A DNA stretch of 14,552 nt from Oscillospiraceae bacterium (GTDB taxonomy: Bacteria > Bacillota > Clostridia > Oscillospirales > Oscillospiraceae). This document shows positions 6,534-12,349 of this stretch, piece after piece. The translations under genes were made by a program, and so were the position numbers. Position 1 is the first letter of the stretch, and every line of letters starts with the position of its first letter. Location: NCBI GenBank assembly GCA_031261245.1, contig JAISKU010000096.1, positions 1 through 14,552 on the forward strand, written 5' to 3'. Under the pieces are notes generated by a model. It saw only the letters and a program-made list of their open reading frames with translations. It searched no databases and was not told the DNA's origin.

Positions 6534-7071
6534 TCAGCCTTTCATAATCCCCCGGATAATTTATATTCAGCATTGTGCCCGGCTCCGTCTCGACATATGC
6601 GGTTTTCACCGCCTCGAGGACTTTTCGCAGGCTGTGCTCCCCCCGCGAAATCGCCGCCGACACCTCCGGCAGCGCGCTTTTCCTCCACAGCGCGAACGTC
6701 GGCTCCACCATCCCGTCCGCCCGCGCGGCGTACGCGTCGAGCTCCGGCGGCGCGTCGATTATCCGCCTCGCGTCCGCAATGCGCGTCAGCGGCATGTCCG
6801 CCGCCGCGAGAAACGCCGAGTCAAACCTTGTCAGCGCGGCGTGCAGCCCCGATATCGGGCCGAGCCCGGGAAAAATGTCCGGCAGCACGCACATTTCGGG
6901 TATCGACGGCGGGCGCAACACGTCCCCAACGGAGACGTACACCTCGTCAAACTCCTCCGAAAAGCGCAAAAACGCGTGCTCCAGCAGCGTTCTCCCGTTA
7001 AATTCAAGGCGGGTCTTGTCCCTGCCCATGCGCGAGCTCTTTCCGCCCGCGAGTATGATAATCGGGGTCAC
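6508..7071 (-). CDS. mobA: Molybdenum cofactor guanylyltransferase
   Basis: MobA links GMP to molybdopterin to form the guanine dinucleotide cofactor used by many anaerobic oxidoreductases. The N-terminal nucleotide-binding signature LAGGKSSRMGRDK (7-19) is complete, followed by PDIFPGLGPISGLHAAL (64-80), the metal-binding ADMPLT (91-96) and a C-terminal NINYPGDYERL. Its 187 residues are typical. The start is GTG, supported by an AAGGAGG site six bases upstream; the next Met (residue 15) would cut the nucleotide-binding loop. It is divergent from the glycosylase gene. No other molybdenum genes are in view. A related nucleotidyltransferase such as MocA is less likely given these motifs. Confidence 0.9.
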   Translation of the reverse strand: MTPIIILAGGKSSRMGRDKTRLEFNGRTLLEHAFLRFSEEFDEVYVSVGDVLRPPSIPEMCVLPDIFPGLGPISGLHAALTRFDSAFLAAADMPLTRIADARRIIDAPPELDAYAARADGMVEPTFALWRKSALPEVSAAISRGEHSLRKVLEAVKTAYVETEPGTMLNINYPGDYERLIDIGGKQC

Positions 7072-7082
7072 GTCCGGCCTCC

Positions 7083-7110
7083 TTGCGCGTTTTTGAAAGC
7101 ATGGTATAAT
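7083..7110 (+). promoter_or_regulatory. Extended -10 promoter of the glycosylase gene
   Basis: TTGCGC (7083-7088), a 16-bp spacer and TATAAT (7105-7110) preceded by TGG form an extended -10 promoter. The -10 box ends only 6 bp before the ATG at 7117, so transcription should begin at or next to the start codon. The -35 box overlaps the mobA ribosome binding site on the other strand. Confidence 0.65.
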
Positions 7111-7116
7111 GGGAAC

Positions 7117-7620
7117 ATGAGAAACTGTAAAACCTTATTCCACCCATTTCCGCCCGTCTTTGACGCGCGTTCTCGCGTGCTGATTCTCGGCACGTTTCCG
7201 TCGCCGCGCTCACGCGAGACGGGCTTCTACTACGGCCACCCGCAGAACGCGTTCTGGCGCACGCTCGCGCGCGTACTGGACGTCCCGGAGCCCGCGCCCG
7301 ACGCGCCCGCGAAAACCGCGTTTCTGCTGAAAAACCGCGTCGCCGTGTGGGACGTGCTCCGCTCGTGCGAGATTGACGGCGCGGCCGACGACAGCATACG
7401 CAACCCCGTCCCGAACGAGTTTCGCCCGATAATCGAAAAAAGCGAAATCCGCGCGGTGTTCACGACGGGCAAAAAGGCCACGGAGCTGTGGGGTTCCCTC
7501 GCGTCACATGAGTCCGGCATGACGGCGATCTATCTCCCGTCTACGAGCCCGGCAAATCGCGGCCGCCACAACACCGCCGAGTTTTGGGAGCGCTGGTCGC
7601 GCCTGCGCCGGTACCTATAG
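7117..7620 (+). CDS. DNA-deoxyinosine/uracil-type glycosylase (UDG superfamily, family 6-like)
   Basis: The protein (167 aa) matches the hypoxanthine-DNA glycosylase branch of the uracil-DNA glycosylase superfamily, which removes deaminated bases to start base-excision repair. Seen directly: HPFPPVFDARSRVLILGTFPS (9-29), SRETGFYYGHPQNAFW (32-47) with the catalytic-region Asn, AVWDVLRSCEIDGAADDSI in the middle, TTGKKA, and the late YLPSTSPANR loop. The frame extends far upstream opposite mobA, but family members begin just before HPFPP, so the ATG at 7117 is chosen. No ribosome binding site precedes it and the -10 box is 6 bp away, suggesting a leaderless message. It ends tail to tail with the aminotransferase gene. 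Confidence 0.88.
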   Translation: MRNCKTLFHPFPPVFDARSRVLILGTFPSPRSRETGFYYGHPQNAFWRTLARVLDVPEPAPDAPAKTAFLLKNRVAVWDVLRSCEIDGAADDSIRNPVPNEFRPIIEKSEIRAVFTTGKKATELWGSLASHESGMTAIYLPSTSPANRGRHNTAEFWERWSRLRRYL

Positions 7621-8778
7621 CGCCATCTTCGCCCGCCACCCTTCAAGACGCCCGAGCGCGTCGTACAGCGTCTCGTTGCGCTTTGCGAAGTGCAGACGAA
7701 TCAGGTGGTTCACAGGCTCGCGGAAGAAGCTTGACCCCGGCACCGCGCCGACGCCGACCTTCGCGGCGAGCTCCTCGCAAAATTTGAGGTCGTCGGAGTA
7801 CCCGAACTCCGAGATATCGAGCATGACGTAGTACGCGCCCTCCGGCGACGTGTGCGAAATCTTCAAATCGTCGAGCCCGCGCAGGAACAGCTCGCGCTTT
7901 TCCGTGTACTCCGCGCGCAGCCCGTCATAGTACGAATCCGGGAAGTTGAGCGCGACGACGGCCGCCTCCTGAAGCGGCGCGGCGGCTCCGACGGTGAGAA
8001 AATCGTGCACCTTCTTCGCCGTGTCGATTATCACCTCCGGCGCGATCACGTACCCGAGCCGCCAGCCCGTGATAGAGTACGTCTTTGACAGCGAGCTGCA
8101 CGATATCGTCCGCTCCCACATGCCCGGCAGCGTCGCGATATACGTGTGCGCGTGCGGGGCGTAGACTATGTGCTCGTACACCTCGTCGGTGATCACATAC
8201 GCGTCGTACTTCTTCGCCAAATCGGCGATGATCGTCAATTCCCCGCGCGTAAAAACCTTCCCCGACGGGTTCGACGGGTTGCAGAGTATCAGCGCCTTCG
8301 GCCGCAGCCTGAACGCGTCCTCAAGCTCCTCCGCGTCAAAATTGAACTCCGGCGGCCTCAGCGCGACGTAAATCGGCTCCGCACCCGACAGTATCGTGTC
8401 CGCGCCGTAATTCTCATAGAACGGCGAGAATACAATCACCTTGTCGCCCGGGTTCGTGACGGTCATCATCGCCGCCATCATCGCCTCGGTGCTGCCGCAC
8501 GTCACGACGATCTCGCCGTTCGGGTTGATCTCCCGCCCCATGAAGCGCGACTGCTTCGCGGCGAGTGCCTCGCGGAAATTCTGCGCGCCCCACGTTATCG
8601 AATACTGGTGCGGGCCGACGGGCGCAATCTCCGCGAGCTTTTCGAGCAGCTCGCGCGGCGGGTCAAAGTCCGGAAACCCCTGTGAGAGGTTGACGGCGTT
8701 GTACTGGTTTGACACGCGCGTCATGCGGCGTATCACGGAATCGGTAAATTCGGCTGTGCGCGCAGATAACGGCTGCAT
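7615..8778 (-). CDS. Class I/II aminotransferase (kynurenine/methionine aminotransferase-like)
   Basis: This is a 387-residue fold-type I PLP enzyme. Visible landmarks are NLSQGFPDFDPP (30-41), CGSTEAM (94-100), NPSNPSGKVF (167-176), TDEVYEH (197-203) with the PLP-contacting Asp198 and Tyr201, and SLSKTYSITGWRLGY with the Schiff-base Lys232. The C-terminal Arg of HLIRLHFAKR binds the substrate carboxylate. The QGFPDF opening is characteristic of the KAT/GTK/YbdL group, which transaminates methionine, glutamine or aromatic amino acids; the exact substrate is unknown. GGGGAG precedes the ATG by 8 bases. It lies 26 bp after the flavodiiron gene and is probably co-transcribed with it. Its coding end abuts the glycosylase gene and leaves no room for a terminator. 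Confidence 0.92.
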   Translation of the reverse strand: MQPLSARTAEFTDSVIRRMTRVSNQYNAVNLSQGFPDFDPPRELLEKLAEIAPVGPHQYSITWGAQNFREALAAKQSRFMGREINPNGEIVVTCGSTEAMMAAMMTVTNPGDKVIVFSPFYENYGADTILSGAEPIYVALRPPEFNFDAEELEDAFRLRPKALILCNPSNPSGKVFTRGELTIIADLAKKYDAYVITDEVYEHIVYAPHAHTYIATLPGMWERTISCSSLSKTYSITGWRLGYVIAPEVIIDTAKKVHDFLTVGAAAPLQEAAVVALNFPDSYYDGLRAEYTEKRELFLRGLDDLKISHTSPEGAYYVMLDISEFGYSDDLKFCEELAAKVGVGAVPGSSFFREPVNHLIRLHFAKRNETLYDALGRLEGWRAKMAL

Positions 8779-8804
8779 AAAAAATCTCCCCTGTCGTCAG
8801 AAAT

Positions 8805-10001
8805 CTATATCGTCTTTGCGAACTGCTCCCCGAAATCGGCTGCGGCCCTGATATCCGCGTCCGTCGGGACAAAATTCACCTTGAACTGCGTATCGTAAAC
8901 GCGGCACCCCACGGATTGCAGCCTCTCCGCGACGTGCGGGAAGCCCTCCCCGCTCCACCCGTACGTGCCGAACACCGCGACGGGCCGCTTGCCGATGTTC
9001 ACGGAGTCCGTGAGCGTCAGAAGCTGCATCACGGGCGGCACGGCGTCGCGGTTTATCGTAATCGTGCCGATGAGAAACGCGTCGGAGCCGTTCATTTTCG
9101 CCGCGAGCTCGCCCATGTCGTGCTCGATTATGTTGTACAGCCCGACGTCGGCGTCCGGCAGCGCGCGCAGCACGCCCTCGCGCACCGCCTCCGCAAGGCG
9201 CTGCGTGTTGCGGTATGCCGTGCAGTAGAATATCGGCACGCTCTTCCGCGTCCTCTCAACCGGCGCGGACCACTCGCCGTAGGCCTCGATGATGCACTCG
9301 AGGTAATTCCCGCGCGTCAGCACCGGCCCGTGGCTCGTAAGCGCCGTGCGCACGTCGAGATTGCGGATTATCTCAAGTCCCGCGCGCACATACGACGGGA
9401 ACGGCCCGAAAATGCATTCGTAATAGTATTTCGCCGCGTCGAGATACGCGTTTTCGTACACCACCTCGCTGTCGAGTACAAGCGGCTCGCAGTAGTGCGC
9501 GCCGAGAAAGTCGCACGTGAACAGCGCATTTTCCTCCGGCACCCACGTGAACATCGAGTCCGGCCAGTGCAAAAACATCGCGGGGAAGAATTTCAGCGTC
9601 CTGCCGCCGAGGTCGAGCTCATCGCCCTCCGCGACGACCTGAATCGCGAGCTCCGGCATGTTTGTAATCGCCTTGATGAACACCGACGCGGGGCGGGAGC
9701 ACACGACCGTCAGCCCCGGCCAGCGCGTCACGAGCGCCGCGACGCAGCCGGTGTGATCCGGCTCCGTGTGGTTGAGCACGAGGTAATCCGGAGCCGTGTC
9801 GCCGAAAAACTCCTCGAGCTCGCCTATGTACGAGTTTGAAAACGTCCTGTGCGCCGCCTCGACTATCGCGGTCTTTTCGGAGCCGCGCACGATGTACGAG
9901 TTATAGCTCGTCCCGTATTCCGTGCGCATTATCACGTCGAACACGCGCATGTTCGGGTTTAGAACGCCGCAGTAATAGATCGAATCTGTAAGCTTTTTCA
10001 C
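8805..10001 (-). CDS. fprA: Flavodiiron protein (A-type flavoprotein)
   Basis: Flavodiiron proteins reduce O2 to water and/or NO to N2O in the cytosol of anaerobes. The metallo-beta-lactamase-like domain (about 1-245) holds all diiron ligands: H78-x-E80-x-D82 with H83 (NHTEPDHTG), H145 (FLHWPDSM), D164 (TCDFLGAH) and H224 (TSHGPVL). A flavodoxin domain follows (about 253-398, FMN loop near YCTAYRNT, GTYGWSGEG). There is no rubredoxin extension, so an external electron donor is needed. I chose the GTG at 10001 because a GAGGAG site lies nine bases upstream and the protein then has 398 residues. An in-frame ATG at 10091 would add 30 unlikely residues across the promoter region. It is divergent from the thiolase gene. 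Confidence 0.93.
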   Translation of the reverse strand: MKKLTDSIYYCGVLNPNMRVFDVIMRTEYGTSYNSYIVRGSEKTAIVEAAHRTFSNSYIGELEEFFGDTAPDYLVLNHTEPDHTGCVAALVTRWPGLTVVCSRPASVFIKAITNMPELAIQVVAEGDELDLGGRTLKFFPAMFLHWPDSMFTWVPEENALFTCDFLGAHYCEPLVLDSEVVYENAYLDAAKYYYECIFGPFPSYVRAGLEIIRNLDVRTALTSHGPVLTRGNYLECIIEAYGEWSAPVERTRKSVPIFYCTAYRNTQRLAEAVREGVLRALPDADVGLYNIIEHDMGELAAKMNGSDAFLIGTITINRDAVPPVMQLLTLTDSVNIGKRPVAVFGTYGWSGEGFPHVAERLQSVGCRVYDTQFKVNFVPTDADIRAAADFGEQFAKTI

Positions 10002-10042
10002 TTTCTGCTTCTCCTCAAAATCATATTTTCCAATATGTATTG

Positions 10043-10071
10043 AGTTTACCACATATCGCGCGCACACACAA
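10043..10071 (-). promoter_or_regulatory. Possible promoter of the flavodiiron gene
   Basis: On the minus strand TTGTGT (10066-10071), 17 bp and TAAACT (10043-10048) with an extended TG one base upstream lie 41 bp before the GTG start. Both boxes are imperfect, so this is tentative. Confidence 0.4.
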
Positions 10072-10094
10072 TGATAATTTTCGCTCTGCACGGC

Positions 10095-10123
10095 TTGACT
10101 TTTTGCGCGTGTTATTATATAGT
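10095..10123 (+). promoter_or_regulatory. Promoter of the thiolase gene
   Basis: TTGACT (10095-10100) and TATAGT (10118-10123) are separated by 17 bp, 44 bp before the ATG. A small 5-bp stem (TCCCG-TTATT-CGGGA, 10139-10153) falls in the leader just ahead of the TTGGAGGT ribosome binding site. Confidence 0.7.
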
Positions 10124-10167
10124 AACAAAAGTATATTATCCCGTTATTCGGGAATTGGAGGTAAAAA

Positions 10168-11349
10168 ATGAAGGATATCTATCTTGTAAGCGGGTGCCGC
10201 ACGGCTATCGGCAGCTTCGGCGGCGCACTGAAGGACACCCCGTCGGCAAAGCTCGGCGCTATCGTCGCGAAAGCCGCGCTTGAGCGCGCGGGTCTGGCCG
10301 CGGAGAACCTCGACGAGGTCATGTTCGGCTGTACCCTCACCGCCGGACTCGGCCAGAACGTCGCGCGTCAGGTCGCGATCGGCGCCGGGATCCCCTACGA
10401 AGTCCCGGCGTACACCGTCGGCATGGTCTGCGGCTCCGGCATGAAGAGCGTCATTGAGGCGGCGCGCGCGATCGCCTCCGGCGACGCGGAAATCGTCCTC
10501 GCGGGCGGCGCGGAGAACATGTCCGCCGCACCCTACGCAATCCCGACGGCGCGCTACGGCGCGAGAATGTTCGACGCGAAGCTCGTCGACACGATGGTCA
10601 ACGACGGCCTGTGGGACGCCTACAACAACTACCACATGGGCATCACCGCCGAGAATATCTGCGACGAGTGGGGCATCACGCGTGAGGAGCTCGACGAGTT
10701 CGCGCTCTCCTCCCAGACAAAGACGGCCGCCGCGCAGAAATCCGGCCGGTTTGACGACGAGATTGTCCCCGTGCCAGTCAAGGTCAAAAAGGACGTCGTC
10801 GATTTCACGGTGGACGAGTTCCCGCGTGAGACGACGGCGGAGGCTCTCGCGAAGCTCAAGCCCGCGTTCAAGCCCGACGGCGGGCGCGTCACGGCCGGCA
10901 ACGCCTCCGGTATCAACGACGGTGCGGCGGCGGTGATTCTCGCCTCCGGCGACGCCGTGAAAAAGTACAACCTCAAGCCCATCGCGAAGCTCGTCTCGTG
11001 GGGTCAGGGCGGCGTAGACCCGAAAATCATGGGCACCGGCCCGGTTCCCGCATCGCGCAACGCGCTCGAAAAGGCCGACCTGACGCTCGGCGACATCGAC
11101 CTCATCGAGGCGAATGAGGCGTTCGCGGCGCAGTCCATCGCAGTCGCGCGCGACCTCGGGTTCGACATGGCGAAGGTCAACGTCAACGGCGGCGCGCTCT
11201 CTCTCGGCCACCCCGTCGGCGCGAGCGGCGCGCGAATCATCGTCACGCTGATTCATGAGATGCAAAAGCGCCCCGACGTGAAAAAAGGTCTCGCCACGCT
11301 GTGCATCGGCGGCGGAATGGGCGTCGCGACGATCTGGGAAAAGGTATAA
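10168..11349 (+). CDS. thlA: Acetyl-CoA C-acetyltransferase (thiolase)
   Basis: This degradative/biosynthetic thiolase joins two acetyl-CoA into acetoacetyl-CoA or does the reverse. In clostridia it often starts butyrate formation; no other butyrate genes are in view. The catalytic residues are all in place: nucleophile Cys88 (MVCGSGMKS), NEAFA near residue 316, His348 (LGHPVGASGAR) and Cys379 (LCIGGGMG). Its 393 residues match the family. A TTGGAGGT site sits six bases before the ATG. The gene is monocistronic, with a promoter upstream and a strong bidirectional terminator downstream. Longer-chain 3-ketoacyl-CoA thiolase activity cannot be excluded from sequence alone. Confidence 0.95.
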   Translation: MKDIYLVSGCRTAIGSFGGALKDTPSAKLGAIVAKAALERAGLAAENLDEVMFGCTLTAGLGQNVARQVAIGAGIPYEVPAYTVGMVCGSGMKSVIEAARAIASGDAEIVLAGGAENMSAAPYAIPTARYGARMFDAKLVDTMVNDGLWDAYNNYHMGITAENICDEWGITREELDEFALSSQTKTAAAQKSGRFDDEIVPVPVKVKKDVVDFTVDEFPRETTAEALAKLKPAFKPDGGRVTAGNASGINDGAAAVILASGDAVKKYNLKPIAKLVSWGQGGVDPKIMGTGPVPASRNALEKADLTLGDIDLIEANEAFAAQSIAVARDLGFDMAKVNVNGGALSLGHPVGASGARIIVTLIHEMQKRPDVKKGLATLCIGGGMGVATIWEKV

Positions 11350-11364
11350 CCTCAAAAACCGAAT

Positions 11365-11398
11365 AAAAATCGCGGGGCATAAGCCCCGCGATTTTTTT
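11365..11398. terminator. Bidirectional terminator T1 between the thiolase and 54-aa genes
   Basis: A 10-bp GC-rich stem (ATCGCGGGGC/GCCCCGCGAT, arms 11369-11378 and 11383-11392) with loop ATAA has T runs on both sides: seven T in the plus direction (11392-11398) and TTTTT in the minus direction (11365-11369). It ends both convergent genes. It is nearly identical to T2 at 11874-11906. Confidence 0.92.
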
Positions 11399-11403
11399 GT
11401 CGT

Positions 11404-11568
11404 CTAACGGTCTGCCTTCTCTGAATCTTCCGCAGAAATGAACAATATCGGCGGCTCATCAGCGTTCATGTACGCCTCCTCCGCCTCAAGCTGCGCCTTT
11501 TTGAACGCCTCAATCGCATCCGTCACGCTGTTGAACAGTGCGTAATACATAGCCTTATAGTCCGGCAT
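11404..11568 (-). CDS. Small acidic protein, 54 aa, conserved-hypothetical type
   Basis: This short gene has a very strong ribosome binding site (GGAGGTG, 5 bases before the ATG). It encodes MPDYKAMYYALFNSVTDAIE, then a predicted amphipathic, probably coiled helix (AFKKAQLEAEEAYMNADE) and a short hydrophobic/acidic tail (PPILFISAEDSEKADR). From memory, similar small proteins starting with DYKxMYxxLF and having helical EExY segments are common in clostridial genomes and their mobile elements, but I know of no assigned function. It is divergent from the RHH gene, with a promoter in the shared gap, and T1 follows two bases... of spacing after its stop region. There is no signal peptide or membrane segment. 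Confidence 0.75.
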   Translation of the reverse strand: MPDYKAMYYALFNSVTDAIEAFKKAQLEAEEAYMNADEPPILFISAEDSEKADR

Positions 11569-11607
11569 AAGAGCACCTCCTCAAATTTGTGTAGCCATTA
11601 TGGAGCC

Positions 11608-11636
11608 ATTATACATACAATTTGAAAGTGACGCAA
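11608..11636 (-). promoter_or_regulatory. Promoter of the 54-aa gene
   Basis: On the minus strand TTGCGT (11631-11636), 17 bp and a perfect TATAAT (11608-11613). The start site would fall near 11601, inside a direct repeat (AGCCATTAT at 11593-11601 and 11604-11612). Confidence 0.6.
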
Positions 11637-11665
11637 TAATAACATTAAAATAATGTCATAATAAC
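11622..11665 (+). promoter_or_regulatory. RHH promoter with overlapping operator-like repeats
   Basis: TTGAAA (11622-11627), 18 bp and TAAAAT (11646-11651) form a plausible promoter for the RHH gene. The -10 box sits within a perfect dyad ACATTA-AAA-TAATGT (11642-11656). Two direct copies of ATAATAAC flank it (11636-11643 and 11658-11665), exactly 22 bp apart, about two helical turns. RHH proteins often bind such short repeats as tandem dimers, so autoregulation is inferred. Confidence 0.5.
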
Positions 11666-11680
11666 GTATAGAGGTATATT

Positions 11681-11875
11681 ATGGCGGGTTATATGATTAG
11701 GTATTCCATGCGAATTAACAAGCGACTGTTTGAGAAATTCCGCTATATTGCGGACTCGGAGGGGCGCTCCGCGAACCGCGAGCTTGAGCAGTACATCAAA
11801 CGGCGCGTCGCGGCCTTTGAGGAAAAGAACGGCGAGATTCCTGTAAGCGACGATGATGAGGAAAAATCCGAATAA
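11681..11875 (+). CDS. Arc-like ribbon-helix-helix DNA-binding protein
   Basis: The 64-residue protein has the ribbon-helix-helix layout: beta strand YSMRI (8-12), helix A about 14-26 (KRLFEKFRYIADS), the GRSAN turn (28-32), helix B about 31-49, and a short acidic tail (SDDDEEKSE). RHH proteins bind DNA as dimers through the paired strands and are usually repressors or antitoxins. There is no toxin-like partner on the same strand; the nearest gene is the divergent 54-aa protein. GAGG lies six bases before the ATG, and operator-like repeats cover its promoter. The stop codon lies at the edge of terminator T2. An antitoxin or plasmid/phage-type regulator role remains open. Confidence 0.85.
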   Translation: MAGYMIRYSMRINKRLFEKFRYIADSEGRSANRELEQYIKRRVAAFEEKNGEIPVSDDDEEKSE

Positions 11876-11906
11876 AAATCGCGGGGCATTGCCCCGCGAT
11901 TTTTTT
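11874..11906. terminator. Bidirectional terminator T2 between the RHH and GIY-YIG genes
   Basis: The same 10-bp stem as T1 (arms 11878-11887 and 11891-11900) encloses a 3-nt ATT loop, with seven T on the plus side and TTTTT on the minus side. It overlaps the RHH stop codon and ends transcription arriving from GIY-YIG and the MFS gene on the other strand. Confidence 0.92.
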
Positions 11907-11961
11907 GTCATTCATAGCCGCGCAGTATCATGTCATTCAGAGGAGCGTCTCCTCTCCCGCT
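11906..11961. repeat. Two partial head copies of the GIY-YIG-flanking repeat
   Basis: TGTCATTCA at 11906-11914 and TGTCATTCAGAGGAGCG at 11931-11947 match the first 9 and 17 bases of the full 34-bp repeat that starts at 11962. All three point the same way, with start-to-start distances of 25 and 31 bp. The second copy continues into CTCCTC, making a small hairpin GAGGAG-CGT-CTCCTC. They look like remnants of earlier insertions or nested copies. Confidence 0.65.
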
Positions 11962-11995
11962 TGTCATTCAGAGGAGCGCAGCGACGAAGAATCCC
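11962..11995 (+). repeat. Left 34-bp inverted repeat framing GIY-YIG
   Basis: It begins TGTCATTCAGAGGAGCG and ends GACGAAGAATCCC, and matches the complement of 12306-12339 at 33 of 34 positions (C/T at position 18). On the minus strand it encodes the end of the GIY-YIG protein (GDSSSLRSSE) and its TGA stop. From memory, dispersed repeats of this GTCATT...GAAGAATC type are common in Firmicutes and other genomes. Confidence 0.9.
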
Positions 11996-12272
11996 CCTCG
12001 GCTACGCCTAATTCCTCCCAATTCGGATTTCTTTCTTCAATCAACGCATTTTTCTTGGCTCTTGACCAACCCTTTATGCGCTTTTCCTGTGCTATGGCGG
12101 CATTTACATCATTGGTAAAGTCGAAATAAACGAGCTTCGTGACATTGTACTTCTTCGTAAAACCGGGAATAAGCTTACTTTTGTGTTCGCCCAATCTGCG
12201 TTCAAGATTATTTGTGACGCCGGTATACAGCACCGCGTTGTTTTGTGTCGCTAATATATAAACATAATACAA
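11964..12272 (-). CDS. Small GIY-YIG nuclease-domain protein in an inverted-repeat cassette
   Basis: This 102-residue, UvrC-like single-domain protein has the GIY-YIG core: YYVYIL (2-7), YTGVTNNLERRLGEHK (16-31) with Arg25 and His30, and the metal-binding Glu63 in QEKRIKGW, followed by the conserved NPNWEEL (82-88). The family makes metal-dependent DNA cuts; the target is unknown. The start is TTG at 12272: GGAGG lies nine bases upstream and the protein then opens with YYVYIL as relatives do. No ATG in frame is as well placed. The C-terminal tail after NPNWEEL is encoded by the left repeat. It lies downstream of the MFS gene on the same strand with no terminator between; a TATACT (12294-12299) could be a weak promoter of its own. 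Confidence 0.88.
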   Translation of the reverse strand: MYYVYILATQNNAVLYTGVTNNLERRLGEHKSKLIPGFTKKYNVTKLVYFDFTNDVNAAIAQEKRIKGWSRAKKNALIEERNPNWEELGVAEGDSSSLRSSE

Positions 12273-12305
12273 GTCCGGCCGCCTCCAAGTGCAGTATACC
12301 CACAC

Positions 12306-12339
12306 GGGATTCTTCGTCGCTACGCTCCTCTGAATGACA
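12306..12339 (-). repeat. Right 34-bp inverted repeat framing GIY-YIG
   Basis: This is the complement of the left copy with one mismatch. Its outer end is 10 bp from the MFS stop codon, and its inner end is 33 bp before the TTG start of the GIY-YIG gene. Confidence 0.9.
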
Positions 12340-12349
12340 GCACCGCACC

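Larger units (their letters stand above)
11962..12339. mobile_element. Putative repeat-framed GIY-YIG unit, 378 bp
   Basis: A single small nuclease gene fills almost all of a 378-bp unit bounded by 34-bp inverted repeats. The unit lies between the MFS stop (12350) and terminator T2, with repeat fragments beside its left end. There is no transposase and I see no clear target-site duplication next to the ends. Calling it mobile is an inference from structure and from the known dispersed nature of such repeats. Confidence 0.5.

Noticed and set aside
6634..7116. N-terminal extension of the glycosylase frame opposite mobA
   Set aside because: The residues are Arg-rich shadow sequence, and family members begin just before the HPFPP motif.
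8916..9839. A plus-strand frame opposite the flavodiiron gene
   Set aside because: No motifs, Arg/His-rich, and fully inside a well-identified gene.
10002..10091. In-frame upstream ATG giving a 30-residue longer flavodiiron protein
   Set aside because: No ribosome binding site there, the extension crosses the AT-rich promoter gap, and the GTG at 10001 is well supported.
10110..10140. A Rex-type redox operator ahead of the thiolase gene
   Set aside because: The AT-rich segment contains GTAACA, but not the required TTGTTAA/TTAACAA dyad.
10144..11355. A 403-codon open frame opposite the thiolase gene
   Set aside because: It is Arg/Asp/Val-rich with no family signature and no ribosome binding site, while the plus strand encodes an intact thiolase with all catalytic residues.
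11681..11875. The RHH gene as the antitoxin of a classical toxin-antitoxin pair
   Set aside because: No RelE-, MazF- or PIN-like toxin is adjacent; the only neighbour is divergent and has no toxin motif. It is kept as an open question, not a call.
11906..11995. Three short same-direction repeats considered as a CRISPR array
   Set aside because: Repeat lengths are unequal (9, 17, 34), the spacing is uneven and short, and no cas genes are present.
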